DNA from: Helicobacter labacensis
GTDB lineage: Bacteria > Campylobacterota > Campylobacteria > Campylobacterales > Helicobacteraceae
Length of the DNA stretch: 64,000 nucleotides
Assembly: GCF_003660285.1 (NCBI RefSeq)
Contig: NZ_QXQQ01000004.1
Location: 1 to 64,000 of the forward strand
Direction: 5' to 3'
A program made the position numbers and the translations under genes. Position 1 is the first letter of the stretch; each line of letters begins with the position of its first letter. Under the pieces are notes generated by a model. The model worked only from the letters and a program-made list of their open reading frames with translations. It had not been told where the DNA came from and searched no databases. This document shows, one piece after another, positions 19,265 through 28,904 of the stretch.

Positions 19265-20806
19265 ATGGCAACCCCGGAGATTTTGATCTTGGATTTTGGG
19301 AGTCAGACCACCCAACTCATCGCGCGGCGTTTGCGCGAATGCGGGGTATATACAGAGATTTACCCCTATAATCTTCCTCTAGATCAGATCCGCACCAAAG
19401 CCCCCAAAGGGATCATTTTAAGCGGGGGACCGGCTAGTGTCTATGATTTGCAAGCCTACCACTGCGATCCTAAGATTCTCGATCTCAATATTCCCATTTT
19501 GGGGATTTGCTATGGTATGCAGTGGTTGGTGCACGCATTGGGGGGGCGCGTGGCGCGTGCGTCCTCTCAAGAATTTGGGCGCGCACATTTGGAGAATCTG
19601 CAAAATCACCCCTTGTTAGCAGGGATTGAAAAATCTAGCGTGGTGTGGATGAGCCATGGGGATCGTGTGGAGGTCCTGCCTGCTGATTTTGAGGTGTTAG
19701 CTAAGAGTGCGCACGCCCCCTTTTGTGCGATCGCGCACAAACATAAGCCCATTTATGGCTTGCAATTCCATCCCGAATCTGCGCATAGCGCGCAAGGGGG
19801 GCGTATTTTGAGCAATTTCGCGCGTCTGTGTGGTTGCAGGCACGATTGGAATATGCGCGATTTTCTAACCCAGCAAATCCAAAGCATCCAAGATCAAGTG
19901 GGGAGCGATCGGGTGCTGTGCGCGGTGAGCGGGGGGGTGGACTCAAGCGTGGTTGCTGCGCTGTGCGCACGCGCGCTAAAAGAGCAAGTAGAGGTGGTCT
20001 TTGTCGATCACGGCTTACTAAGGGCGGGCGAGCGTGATCAAGTGGTAAGCATGTTTGCAGATTTGCAAATCCCCTTGCATGTCATAGAGGCACAAGATTT
20101 ATTTTTAAGCCGTCTTAAAGGGGTGGTGGAGCCTGAGCAAAAACGCCAAATCATCGGGCATACTTTTATTGAAGTCTTTGAACAAAAAGCACAAGAACTC
20201 TCTAAGCAGGGGGCGATCAAATGGCTCGCTCAAGGCACGCTCTACCCCGATGTCATTGAGTCGGTGAGTGCTAAGGGTCCCTCAGCGGTGATCAAATCTC
20301 ATCACAATGTAGGCGGGTTGCCTGAAAAGATGAATCTCAAACTCTTAGAGCCCTTAAGAGAACTCTTTAAAGATGAGGTGCGCGCACTAGGAGCGCGTTT
20401 AGGACTACCTGAAAAGATGTTAGCCCGCCACCCCTTCCCCGGTCCCGGGTTGGCGATCCGCATTTTAGGCGAGGTGAATACACCTAGTTTAGAACTCTTG
20501 GCTCAAGCCGATCACATTTTTATACAAGCCTTGCATACAGAGGGGCTATATAATGAGGTGTGGCAAGCCTTTTGTGTTTTGCTCAATGTGTTTTCTGTAG
20601 GAGTAATGGGGGATAAGCGCACCTATGATAATACTATCGCGCTTAGAGCCGTGCAGGCTAGCGATGGGATGAGCGCGCATTGTGCGCCCTTGCCCTTTGA
20701 GTTTTTAGAACGCGTGGCTAATAGCATTATCAATCAGGTGCCCGGGATTAACCGCGTGGTCTATGACATCACTTCTAAACCCCCGGGGACCATTGAATGG
20801 GAATAG
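19265..20806 (+). CDS. guaA: GMP synthase (glutamine-hydrolysing)
   Basis: Last step of GMP synthesis from XMP. The class I glutaminase domain (residues 1-200) has GICYGMQ with the catalytic Cys near residue 79 and the His-Glu of FHPES near residue 170. The ATP-pyrophosphatase P-loop is SGGVDSS near residue 222, and the C-terminal dimerisation domain ends KPPGTIEWE. At 513 residues it is typical. Its end overlaps thiE by 10 bases. Confidence 0.97.
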   Translation: MATPEILILDFGSQTTQLIARRLRECGVYTEIYPYNLPLDQIRTKAPKGIILSGGPASVYDLQAYHCDPKILDLNIPILGICYGMQWLVHALGGRVARASSQEFGRAHLENLQNHPLLAGIEKSSVVWMSHGDRVEVLPADFEVLAKSAHAPFCAIAHKHKPIYGLQFHPESAHSAQGGRILSNFARLCGCRHDWNMRDFLTQQIQSIQDQVGSDRVLCAVSGGVDSSVVAALCARALKEQVEVVFVDHGLLRAGERDQVVSMFADLQIPLHVIEAQDLFLSRLKGVVEPEQKRQIIGHTFIEVFEQKAQELSKQGAIKWLAQGTLYPDVIESVSAKGPSAVIKSHHNVGGLPEKMNLKLLEPLRELFKDEVRALGARLGLPEKMLARHPFPGPGLAIRILGEVNTPSLELLAQADHIFIQALHTEGLYNEVWQAFCVLLNVFSVGVMGDKRTYDNTIALRAVQASDGMSAHCAPLPFEFLERVANSIINQVPGINRVVYDITSKPPGTIEWE

Positions 20807-21414
20807 AGCTTAAAGGCTTGTATGCGATCAGCGATCCCAAACTCACTCCCTATTCTCATCTACTTAAGTTGGCTGAATATGCCATTGAGGGGGGGGTGCG
20901 TTTCTTGCAACTACGGGACAAGCAGAGTAGTCATAACGAGTTGCTAGGTTTAGCTAAAGCATTAAAGGATTTATGCGCCCAAAAGGGCGTGGGATTTGTG
21001 ATCAACGATCGCCTCTGCCTAGCCCTAGAGTGTGGCGCATGGGGGTTGCATTTAGGGGAGGAAGATATGCCTTTAAGTAAGGCACGCGCACGCTTTAGCG
21101 GAGTGATTGGGGTCTCTTGCTATGGGGACTTGGAACGCGCCATTCAAGCCCAAGATCAGGGGGCAGATTATGTCGCCTTTGGGGCATGTTTTAGATCTCC
21201 TACTAAGCCCCATGCTCCCTGCATAGACTTAGAAGTCTTAGCGCGCGCGCAGGCGCGCTTAAAAATCCCTATTTGTGCCATTGGTGGGATTAATGCCCAA
21301 AATATCGCCCAACTCCAGCATGCGGATATGATCGCCCTCATCAGCGCGCTTTGGCAGGGTGATGTGCGTGCCAATGCCAAAATACTAAGCAGTGCCCATG
21401 CTCAATCCCATTAG
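20797..21414 (+). CDS. thiE: Thiamine-phosphate synthase
   Basis: Joins the pyrimidine and thiazole halves of thiamine. The TIM-barrel protein of 205 residues shows LQLRDKQ near residue 38, [10 protein letters not shown] near residue 69 and the phosphate-binding IGGINAQN near residue 165. The start ATG lies within guaA's last codons, so translation is probably coupled. Nearby genes are not thiamine genes. Confidence 0.9.
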   Translation: MGIELKGLYAISDPKLTPYSHLLKLAEYAIEGGVRFLQLRDKQSSHNELLGLAKALKDLCAQKGVGFVINDRLCLALECGAWGLHLGEEDMPLSKARARFSGVIGVSCYGDLERAIQAQDQGADYVAFGACFRSPTKPHAPCIDLEVLARAQARLKIPICAIGGINAQNIAQLQHADMIALISALWQGDVRANAKILSSAHAQSH

Positions 21415-22141
21415 CGCGCTGTTGAGCTTAAACCAACTCCAAGAATTGCTCAAAGATCAACCCAAGCAATTCAACGCCACCCTCCCCATTTTACTCAAGG
21501 TGCTAGAAAAAAAGGGGGCGCAAAAGTATCTCTTGCAACTAGGCAACCAAATTGTAGAAACCAAGAGTCAAAAACCCCTCAGTATCGGGCAAAATTACTG
21601 GGCTTTGATGCAAAAAAGCTCAGTAGGGGCGATCCAACTCTCCAAGCTAACCCCCCAGCCCAAGATCATAGAACAACTCAAAGACGCGCCCTTAAAGCTA
21701 GAGATCAAAGACTTGCCCAGTCTGCTAGGTCAAGAAGACTTCAAGGGTTATAAGGACATGCTAGTCCAGCACTTTAGCCACGCCACAACCAAGCAGGATT
21801 TTTTACTGCTAGGAAATCTCTTGCTCTCTTTGCAACACCAAGTGGCTAGCTTTGTGATCCAAGATCGCCACAAGCAAGCTCTTGTGCAATTCAAAAAGGG
21901 CAAGCAACAACGCCTAGATTTTTACGCGCTCTACCCGCATTTAGGACCCTTGCAGGGGAGTATCCTATTTCACGATCCCGGGCTAAGTTTGCACTTGGGC
22001 GTAGCCTATGAGAGTGTGCAACATCTATTGCTAGCCCACCAACACACTCTAAAGGGCTTTGAAAGCGTGTTGATCGCCACTATAAACCCTATTGAGCCCC
22101 TATTTGGCTTTGAGGAGAGTCTGTTGGATGCGCGTGCTTAA
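21398..22141 (+). CDS. Hypothetical protein (247 aa), possible FliK-like C-terminus
   Basis: Function not recognised with certainty. The soluble Leu/Gln/Lys-rich helical protein lacks a signal peptide. Residues about 185-245 (LQGSILFHDPGLSLHLGV onwards) have the strand-strand-helix look of the flagellar hook-length control C-terminal domain, but this is a weak resemblance. H. pylori has an uncharacterised gene in the same place beside the AI-2E-type gene and dapF. The ATG at 21398 is taken over a GTG two codons earlier. It overlaps thiE at its start and the convergent transporter gene by 53 bases at its end. Confidence 0.7.
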   Translation: MLNPISALLSLNQLQELLKDQPKQFNATLPILLKVLEKKGAQKYLLQLGNQIVETKSQKPLSIGQNYWALMQKSSVGAIQLSKLTPQPKIIEQLKDAPLKLEIKDLPSLLGQEDFKGYKDMLVQHFSHATTKQDFLLLGNLLLSLQHQVASFVIQDRHKQALVQFKKGKQQRLDFYALYPHLGPLQGSILFHDPGLSLHLGVAYESVQHLLLAHQHTLKGFESVLIATINPIEPLFGFEESLLDARA

Positions 22142-23171
22142 GGGTTTTGGACTTGATAAAAGATTGTTCGTAAAGCCTTAAAAGCACGATGAAAAAGGCG
22201 GTGATGGTAGGACCCACAGCGATGCCCCAAAAGCCAAATTTGCTAATGCCCGCCAAGATAGAAAAGAAGATCAAAATCTCGTTGATATTGAGCGTGATCT
22301 TGAGGACATGACCTTTAATAAAGCCGATGAGTAGGGGCTTGATGAGGCTGTCAATCAACCCTCCGATCAGCACGATGGAGTAGATGGCGATCACAATGGC
22401 GACTGTGCTATGACCTTGGTAGGTTTCATAGATCACCACGGGGACCCACACCAACGCTCCGCCCACGATGGGGATGAGCGAAGCTAGCCCGTATAAAATC
22501 CCCAAAGAGAGCCAATCTAGATTAAACCACACCACCAACGCCCCAAAAGCCAACCCCTGCAACACCACATTGATAATAGAAGTGAGCAAGACCACGCGCA
22601 AAATTCCGGCCACTTCCTTGAAGATGTGTTGGCTGTGGTGGCGCTCAAAGGGCAGAATATCTAGGATATAGTGGTAGAAATGTTGCCCATAAAAAAAGCA
22701 TAGAAACAAGAACACCAGCACCATAAAAGTGTCGCTCACTAATTTTAGACTGTATTTGCCAATGTCGCTACTAAAGCGTAGGGCGTAGGACATCAAAGAA
22801 TGCGCAGAAATATTAGAAAGAAAGGCTTTAGCCTCCCCATTGGCCGGGAAACGATCCAAAAACGCCAGTAAATCAGCCTTGAATTTGTTCAGAAAGAAAG
22901 AAACCTGTTCTAAATTGAGATGGAAGATAAAGTCCGTGCTCTTGTGGATTAAAAAATACAGGGGCACGACTAGGAAACTTAGCAGTAAGATCACGCACAA
23001 AAGCGCGCTAAAGAGATTGCGCATGTGCCTGTCTAAAAACTCTTTGAGCCAAAAAATCGTAACGCATAAAAGCCCGGCGATGAGCAAGTCCATAAGAAAG
23101 TTCTCATAGAGGTAGATCATCCAATAAAACGCCACGCCAAAGAGCAACCAAAAAAAATACACCGGGCGCAT
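22089..23171 (-). CDS. AI-2E/PerM-family transporter
   Basis: Integral membrane protein of about 360 residues with seven or eight helices, of the AI-2E (PerM/TqsA/YdiK) family. Family features are the long periplasmic loop after helix 3 and the GLASLIPIVGGALVWVP block near residue 235, followed by GGLIDSLIKPLLIG. The start ATG (product MRPVYFFW) is chosen because a TATAAT -10 for this strand lies only about 22 bases upstream, which would exclude the 37 residues the open frame adds. The substrate is unknown. luxS is also in the window, but that does not prove AI-2 export. Confidence 0.85.
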   Translation of the reverse strand: MRPVYFFWLLFGVAFYWMIYLYENFLMDLLIAGLLCVTIFWLKEFLDRHMRNLFSALLCVILLLSFLVVPLYFLIHKSTDFIFHLNLEQVSFFLNKFKADLLAFLDRFPANGEAKAFLSNISAHSLMSYALRFSSDIGKYSLKLVSDTFMVLVFLFLCFFYGQHFYHYILDILPFERHHSQHIFKEVAGILRVVLLTSIINVVLQGLAFGALVVWFNLDWLSLGILYGLASLIPIVGGALVWVPVVIYETYQGHSTVAIVIAIYSIVLIGGLIDSLIKPLLIGFIKGHVLKITLNINEILIFFSILAGISKFGFWGIAVGPTITAFFIVLLRLYEQSFIKSKTLKHAHPTDSPQSQIGAQ

Positions 23172-23192
23172 GCCAACCCCAAATAGTTTTGC

Positions 23193-23200
23193 ATTATAAT
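23193..23200. promoter_or_regulatory. Shared palindromic -10 for the divergent transporter gene and dapF
   Basis: ATTATAAT is its own reverse complement and gives TATAAT on both strands: 23195-23200 for dapF, 18 bases before its ATG, and 23193-23198 for the leftward transporter gene, 22 bases before its ATG. RNA polymerase could bind in only one orientation at a time. Confidence 0.6.
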
Positions 23201-23217
23201 ACCCAAAAAGGCTAACC

Positions 23218-23982
23218 ATGCATCTATACAAATATTGCGCCAGTGGTAATGATTTTTTGATCACCCACCAATTTAGCCCCAAAGATCGCCACGCTTTAGC
23301 TAAACAGGTTTGTAAACGCCATTATGGCTTTGGGGCCGATGGTTTAGTGGTGCTCTTGCCCCATGCCAAGTATGCTTATACATGGGAGTTTTACAACGCC
23401 GATGGGAGCTGTGCAGCCATGTGTGGAAACGCGAGTCGTTGCGTGGCTTTGTATGCCTACCAACAAGGTTTAGCCCCCAGAAAACATGCGTTTTTGAGTA
23501 CAGCTGGGGTGATCCATGTAGAAGTGCTGGAGTGTGAGGGCAATCGAGGTGTGGTGCAGAGCAATTTGGGCAACCCTAAGCGCTTAGAGAGTTTGGAATT
23601 AGAGGGGCAGGTGTGGGATTTCATAGACACGGGCGTGCCCCACTTGGTGCATTTTGTAGATCATCCTAGCCAAATCCCCACACACAAGACCCCTCAAATG
23701 CAGGATTTGCGCGCGCGCTTTGATGCCAATGTCAATATCGCCCATATCCAAGACCCCCACACCATTAAACTAGCCACTTATGAACGCGGGGTAGAAGAGA
23801 TCACTCTGGCTTGTGGGACGGGTATGGCTGCCGTGTTTGTGTGCGCCCACTACCGCCACCACACTCCCCCCCAAGCCAGCTTGATCCCCCCTAGTGGAGA
23901 AACCCTAAACTTGCGCCTAGAAAAAGATGGGGTGTATTTTAAGGGGGAGGTGCTTAGGGTGGGGAGTTGTTTGGGGCTTTAG
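23218..23982 (+). CDS. dapF: Diaminopimelate epimerase
   Basis: Converts LL- to meso-diaminopimelate for lysine and peptidoglycan. The two catalytic cysteines are in MCGNASRC near residue 65-72 and LACGTGMAA near residue 190. The product starts with the family sequence for the glycine/asparagine pocket (YCASGNDF). The 254-residue length is normal. It is divergent from the AI-2E-like gene with a shared -10, and priA follows 18 bases downstream. Confidence 0.95.
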   Translation: MHLYKYCASGNDFLITHQFSPKDRHALAKQVCKRHYGFGADGLVVLLPHAKYAYTWEFYNADGSCAAMCGNASRCVALYAYQQGLAPRKHAFLSTAGVIHVEVLECEGNRGVVQSNLGNPKRLESLELEGQVWDFIDTGVPHLVHFVDHPSQIPTHKTPQMQDLRARFDANVNIAHIQDPHTIKLATYERGVEEITLACGTGMAAVFVCAHYRHHTPPQASLIPPSGETLNLRLEKDGVYFKGEVLRVGSCLGL

Positions 23983-24000
23983 TCCTCTAAAAGGTTTGCT

Positions 24001-25806
24001 TTGTTTTACACCATTATCCCCTTTGCCAACACCAAGCCCTTGATCTATGCCAGCGCGCCAAATCTAGCCCCCGGGACTCTAGTGAAGATCCCCTTGCAAA
24101 AGCGCCACATCTTAGGGGTAGTGCTAGAGGCATGCGCGCGCCCTGATTTTGCGTGCAAATTAGCCACCCCCACAGGGCACTATCTCAACGCCCACCAAAT
24201 GCTCCTGTTGCGCTTTATCGCGCATTACTACTGTGCCCAACTAGGCACGATCGCCCCCCTATTTTACCCCTTTAAACAAGCCCACACCTCTCCCCCCCCC
24301 CAACAACAGGCTCTTTTGCAAATGCAATCCAAACCCCAAGCCCTACTCTTTGGGGATACGGGCAGTGGCAAAACACACCTCTATAGGCATTTGATCGCCC
24401 AAGCCCTCAAAGAGGGTTGCGCTTTAGTGTTGATCCCAGAGATCGCCCTAGCTCCCCAAGTGTATTACGCCCTTTTACAGAGCTTTAAGGATTCAGTGGG
24501 GCTATGGCATAGCAAACTCAAGAGCGCGCAAAAGACACAGCTGTTAGGTCAGCTTGACACCCAGCAAGTGCGTGTCGTGGTGGGCACTAGAAGCGCGCTA
24601 TTTTTGCCCATCCCCCATCTCAAACTCATCATCATAGATGAAGAACACGATCACTCCTACAAATCCAACCAAGCCCCCTACTACCATGCGCGCGATGCCG
24701 CCTTGTATCTCTCTAGCCAAATGCCCATCCAGGTGATTCTAGGTTCGGCTACACCAAGCCTACGCAGTTATTACATGGCGCAAAATAAGAACTATTTAGT
24801 GCGCCTCAAGGGGCGTTTTTTTGACTCGCAAAAAGAAATCCTCTTTGAGGAACAAAGCACCGCCCTCACCCCCTTTCTGTGCGCCCATTTGCAAGAAGCT
24901 CTAGATCACGAGCAACAAAGCGTGATCTTTGTGCCCACCCGCGCGCATTTTAAGAAACTCTTGTGCCAAGCCTGCGCACAGGGGGTGTATTGCCCCTTTT
25001 GCAGTGTGAACATGAGTTTACACCTCAAAGACCAGCGCATGCGTTGCCACTATTGCCAACACAGCGCGCCCATCCCTAAAGTCTGCCCCTCTTGCCAACA
25101 CCCCTTATTGCAGGGCAAGCGCATGGGCACCCAACAACTCAAAAAGGAGTTGCAAGCCCTATTGCCCCATGCGCGCATTGGCATTTTAGACAAGGATCAC
25201 ACCCACACCAATACCCAAATCCAGCGCATTTTAGGCGCGCTTAACGCCCAAGAAATAGACATTTTGATCGGCACACAGATGATCGCCAAAGGGCATGATT
25301 ACCCCCAAGTGAATCTAGCCATCATTTTGGGTCTAGATGAAATTTTACACAATGGAAGTTACGCGAGTTTTGAACAAGGGGTGAGCTTGATGCACCAAAT
25401 TGCCGGGCGCAGCGCGCGCAAACAACGGGGTAAAGTGTTGATTCAATCCCTCAATGCCACTTTTTTAGCCCGTTATATTGAGGATTATGAGGAATTTCTC
25501 AAAGACGAATTAGACACGCGTCTCAAGATTTTCCCCCCCTTCAAACGCCTAGCCCAAATACTCTTTAGCGCGCCTGAGGAATCTAAAGCCCAAGAAAACA
25601 TGCAAGGCGTGCTAGATCGCCTAGAGCAGAGCCTACCCCCCAGCGTGCAAATCTTAGGATCAGGTCCTGCACGCGTGCTTAAGATCGCCAAACACTACCA
25701 CTATGAAATTTTGCTGAGCGCTAGCTCCACGACCCAACTTCTCAATCTCCTACACCAGCTAGATCACAGCAAAGCTAAGATCATCATGGACCCCATAGAT
25801 GTATGA
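24001..25806 (+). CDS. priA: Primosomal helicase PriA
   Basis: Restarts collapsed replication forks by loading the replicative helicase. Walker A is GDTGSGKTHLYR near residue 117, the DEAH-type motif is IDEEHDHSY near residue 215, and the zinc-binding cysteines lie between about residues 318 and 368 (CQAC, CPFC, CHYC, CPSC). The helicase C-terminal motif is QMIAKGHDYP. The start is a TTG at 24001 with AAAAGG upstream; no better start is in frame. A C10 tract lies at 24292-24301. The stop abuts the convergent rny gene with no gap. Confidence 0.93.
   Translation: MFYTIIPFANTKPLIYASAPNLAPGTLVKIPLQKRHILGVVLEACARPDFACKLATPTGHYLNAHQMLLLRFIAHYYCAQLGTIAPLFYPFKQAHTSPPPQQQALLQMQSKPQALLFGDTGSGKTHLYRHLIAQALKEGCALVLIPEIALAPQVYYALLQSFKDSVGLWHSKLKSAQKTQLLGQLDTQQVRVVVGTRSALFLPIPHLKLIIIDEEHDHSYKSNQAPYYHARDAALYLSSQMPIQVILGSATPSLRSYYMAQNKNYLVRLKGRFFDSQKEILFEEQSTALTPFLCAHLQEALDHEQQSVIFVPTRAHFKKLLCQACAQGVYCPFCSVNMSLHLKDQRMRCHYCQHSAPIPKVCPSCQHPLLQGKRMGTQQLKKELQALLPHARIGILDKDHTHTNTQIQRILGALNAQEIDILIGTQMIAKGHDYPQVNLAIILGLDEILHNGSYASFEQGVSLMHQIAGRSARKQRGKVLIQSLNATFLARYIEDYEEFLKDELDTRLKIFPPFKRLAQILFSAPEESKAQENMQGVLDRLEQSLPPSVQILGSGPARVLKIAKHYHYEILLSASSTTQLLNLLHQLDHSKAKIIMDPIDV
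24292..24301. repeat. C10 homopolymer within priA
   Basis: Ten consecutive C encode three prolines and the first base of a Gln codon, in a loop before the helicase Walker A. In frame at present. Runs of this length slip readily in Helicobacter, so it is a possible mutation hot spot in a replication-restart gene. Confidence 0.7.
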
Positions 25807-27371
25807 CTAACGCGCGATAGCCTTGGCGTATTTTTCGCGAATCACATGCACCACTACTTCCCCGGGATACTTGAGTTTCTCCTCTATCTCTTTGGCAATG
25901 TCTTTAGCTAGCATGGTGATCTTGGCGTCATTGACGCGTTCAGGGCAGACGATCACGCGGATTTCCCTGCCCGCATCTAGGGCAAAAACCTTTTTGACTC
26001 CCTTTTTTTGGCTAGCGATGCGCTCTAAATCATGCATGCGCGCTAGGAAGTTTTCTGCGTCCTTGCGCCTAGCCCCGGGGCGTGCGGCTGAAAGCGCATC
26101 AGCAGCACACACCGCCGCGCATTCGATGCTTTTGATTTCTTCGCGATCGTGGTGGGCGTAGATGGCATTTAGCACGACTGGATCTTCATGGTGGCGCGCA
26201 CACACCTGCGCGCCCAATTCCACATGATCCCCCCCGCATTCGTAAGTGAGTGCCTTACCGATGTCATGTAAGATTCCCGCGCGCGCGCCAGTTTGGCATC
26301 TCCACCCAGTTGCGTAGCAATATCGCTAGCCAAAATTGCCACTTCTATGGAGTGCATGAGCGCGTTTTGCCCATAGCTGGTGCGGTAACGCATTTTACCC
26401 AGCAGGTATTGGAGTTCTTGGGGCATTGCATCTAATTTTAACTCCAATAACACTTCTTGCGCGTCTTCTAAAACCATCTCTTCCATGCGCGCCTCCACGC
26501 GTTGGTAAGTGGTTTCAATGCGGCTGGGTTGGATACGCCCATCTTCAATGAGTTCTTCTAGGGTTCTTGCCGCGATCGCGCGTCTGTAGAGATTAAAACA
26601 GCTTAGGGTAATGGTTTTGGATTCTTCATCAATCATCACTTCCACGCCGCTAATGCGCTTGAAAGTGTCTATATTTTTGCCTTCTTTGCCGATAATGCGT
26701 CCGATAAACTCGCTGTCGGGCAAACTCACCGCGCTAGTGAGGTTTTCCATCGCAAATTGGCTTGCAAAACGCGCGGTGGCGTCTGCGATCACAAAATTAG
26801 CCCGCGCACGCGCTTCCCTTTTGGCTTCTTTTTCATAACGGCGCACCAAAGCCGCTTTTTGTAGCAGTAATTCTTTTTCTACTTGCGCGAGGATTAGCGC
26901 CTTCGCCTCTTCTTGGGTGTAGCCAGAAACTTGCACGAGCGCCTCTAACATTTGGGCTTTGAGCTCTGTGCATTCGCTTTGTAACTGCGCTTGGGCATCT
27001 CTTTGGCTCTCTAGGTCCTGTTGCTGGATCTGCAGAGCTTGGCGATCTTGATCCAAGCGGGCTTTTTGGGTGCTTAGGTATTGTTTCTGCTGGAATTCTT
27101 GGGATTGCAACGCGTCTAGCTTGCGCTGGTGCTCTAGGGTGTGGGCTTGGAGTTTTTGGGTAAATTCTGCCTGCAAGCTCTCTAGCAGAGTTTGGGATTC
27201 GATCTCTTTGGCTTGGTAAAGCACCTGGGCTTGGTAAAGTAGCATGTCCGCCTTAGCCTTGGCTTGGTGCAGGTATTGTTGGCTGTGGGCTAGCATGAAT
27301 CTTTTAGTTACCCAAAAGACGCAAAAGCCTGTGAGGGCGCAGGGGAGAACAATTTCTATGACATAGTCCAT
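25807..27371 (-). pseudogene. rny: Ribonuclease Y, frameshifted in this sequence
   Basis: RNase Y is a membrane-anchored endonuclease starting mRNA decay. An N-terminal membrane helix, a long Gln/Glu-rich coiled coil (about residues 30-150), the KH domain (IGRIIGKEGKNIDTFKR near residue 215) and the start of the HD domain are read in one frame. The HD motif (GILHDIGKAL) and the C-terminus (25807-26223) are in another. The switch falls at a (GC)5 run at 26279-26288. Removing one GC restores LARAGILHDIGK and a normal protein of about 520 residues. The ATG at 27371 has AAGGAT upstream. It could be a strain mutation, a slippage switch or an assembly error. Confidence 0.88.
26279..26288. repeat. 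(GC)5 run at the rny frameshift
   Basis: Five GC units. Four units would keep the RNase Y frame open across the catalytic HD motif. The error is a dinucleotide, not a homopolymer, change. Confidence 0.7.
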
Positions 27372-27930
27372 TGGTTATCCTTGTATTTATTTTTTTTGTT
27401 GTGCGTTGTTCAAAATACCGCGCGCTTACTATATCATGGTTATCACCTAGTAGATTCTGAGATTGCAAGATTTTGCGCGCGATAAAGATAAGAGGGACAT
27501 TGGGGTGCTTGGCAAAAAAGCTGTCATAATAGCCCTTGCCAAAGCCTATGCGTCTGTGCGCCTTGTCCATGCCTAGCACAGGGATGATGCCCAGATCAAG
27601 TTTGGCGCGCAACAACGAGGGCGCGGGTTCTAAAATGCCATATTTCTTGCGTTGTAAGGGCAGGCGATAGGGGGTGGCGCGCAGACGGTCTTGGGCTAAA
27701 GTAGGCACGAATACCTGAATGTGGCGTTGGCGTGCCCATTTAATCAAGGGCATTAGATTGGGTTCATGGGCTAGGGGGCAAAAGAGTAAAACGCGCTTGC
27801 AGGGTTTTAAGTGGGGCTGGAGTTGGGTGGTGATTTTGTGATCTTTGATATCCCAGCCTTGTTGCTTGAAGAGTTGGTGTTTGCACCAAGTGCGAAATTG
27901 GGCTTTAGTGCTAAATCTCATGGTGGGCAT
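27304..27930 (-). CDS. 5-formyltetrahydrofolate cyclo-ligase family protein
   Basis: Predicted to recycle 5-formyl-THF to 5,10-methenyl-THF. The family motif IGFGKGYYD near residue 123 is clear. The normal C-terminus seems to end near residue 180. The last 28 residues, which run over the rny ribosome site and first codons, are not family-like. They follow an A8 run (T8 at 27390-27397 on the plus strand); with seven A the frame would close at once in TAA. The extension may therefore be an artefact or a variant. ATG choice (MPTMRFS) is uncertain by three codons. Confidence 0.85.
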   Translation of the reverse strand: MPTMRFSTKAQFRTWCKHQLFKQQGWDIKDHKITTQLQPHLKPCKRVLLFCPLAHEPNLMPLIKWARQRHIQVFVPTLAQDRLRATPYRLPLQRKKYGILEPAPSLLRAKLDLGIIPVLGMDKAHRRIGFGKGYYDSFFAKHPNVPLIFIARKILQSQNLLGDNHDIVSARYFEQRTTKKINTRITNGLCHRNCSPLRPHRLLRLLGN

Positions 27931-27966
27931 GCTAGCACAATCGCCCCAAATTAAGCATGCTTGCTA

Positions 27967-27972
27967 TATAAT
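27967..27972 (+). promoter_or_regulatory. -10 box of greA
   Basis: TATAAT 23 bases ahead of the greA ATG, followed by AAGGAG as ribosome site. The downstream genes dut to at least plsY are tightly linked and may share this promoter. Confidence 0.55.
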
Positions 27973-27994
27973 GAAGGTTTTTTAAGGAGATTAG

Positions 27995-28486
27995 ATGAAA
28001 GAACCCATGAGCATGTTTGGCTATGAAAAGATCTGCGCTGAACTCAAACGCTTAAAAGAAGAAGAACGCCCCCAAGTGGTCAAAGAGATCGATCGCGCTA
28101 GAGAACATGGGGATTTAAAGGAAAACGCCGAATACCATGCCGCTAAAGAAAAACAGGCGTTCATTGAAGCGCGTATCAATGATCTAAGCCGCACTTTAGC
28201 CAACGCCCAAGTCATTGACCCCTCCACCTTAAGCCACCAAAAGGTAAGTTTTGGGAGCACGGTGAAAATCCTCAATCTGGACACGGATAAAGAGATGAGT
28301 TACACCATTGTGGGGAGTATGGAGAGCGATCCTGTGCGCGGCTTGATCTCTTGTAGCTCCCCTATTGCCAAGAGTTTGATGGGACACCAAAAGGGCGATG
28401 AGGTGAGTGTGCGCTTGCCCACAGGAGAGAGCGAATTTGAGATTTTAGACATTTGTTACCAAGACATCGCCTATGCCAAAAGTTAA
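27995..28486 (+). CDS. greA: Transcription elongation factor GreA
   Basis: Rescues stalled RNA polymerase by stimulating transcript cleavage. The N-terminal coiled coil carries the acidic tip motif (GDLKENAEYHAAKEKQ near residue 35-50), and the C-terminal FKBP-like domain begins near residue 85. At 163 residues it is normal. It overlaps dut by 14 bases; the greA-dut pairing is the H. pylori arrangement. Confidence 0.96.
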   Translation: MKEPMSMFGYEKICAELKRLKEEERPQVVKEIDRAREHGDLKENAEYHAAKEKQAFIEARINDLSRTLANAQVIDPSTLSHQKVSFGSTVKILNLDTDKEMSYTIVGSMESDPVRGLISCSSPIAKSLMGHQKGDEVSVRLPTGESEFEILDICYQDIAYAKS

Positions 28487-28904
28487 GATTCAAAAGCTCC
28501 ACCCTGAAGCGCGTATCCCAGCCTACCAAAGCGCGGGCGCAAGCGGGTTTGACCTGCACGCGCTAGAAGCTTTACACATTGCGCCCGGTGCTGTAGCCCT
28601 AGTGCGCACCGGGCTGGCTATTAGCTTAGAACGGGGTTTTGAATTGCAGATTAGATCGCGTAGCGGGCTAGCTTTAAAAGATCAGATCGTGGTGTTGAAC
28701 TCCCCGGGCACCATTGATAGCGATTATCGAGGCGAATTGCAGGTGATCTTGATGAATCTCTCTGGGCGCGTTTTTAGCATAGAACCCGGGGATCGCATCG
28801 CCCAAGCGATCTTGTGTCGGGTCTTTAGCGCGCAGTTTGAATTAGTCAATCAGCTAGAGACTAGCGCGCGGGGTTGTAGGGGGTTTGGGAGCAGTGGAGT
28901 CTAA
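28473..28904 (+). CDS. dut: dUTP diphosphatase
   Basis: Hydrolyses dUTP to dUMP, keeping uracil out of DNA. All five trimeric dUTPase motifs are readable: AGASGFDLHA, QIRSRSGLAL, NSPGTIDSDYRGE, GDRIAQAIL and the C-terminal GCRGFGSSGV. The 143-residue length is typical. It begins inside greA and its stop overlaps the next ATG (TAATG). Confidence 0.96.
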   Translation: MPKVKIQKLHPEARIPAYQSAGASGFDLHALEALHIAPGAVALVRTGLAISLERGFELQIRSRSGLALKDQIVVLNSPGTIDSDYRGELQVILMNLSGRVFSIEPGDRIAQAILCRVFSAQFELVNQLETSARGCRGFGSSGV

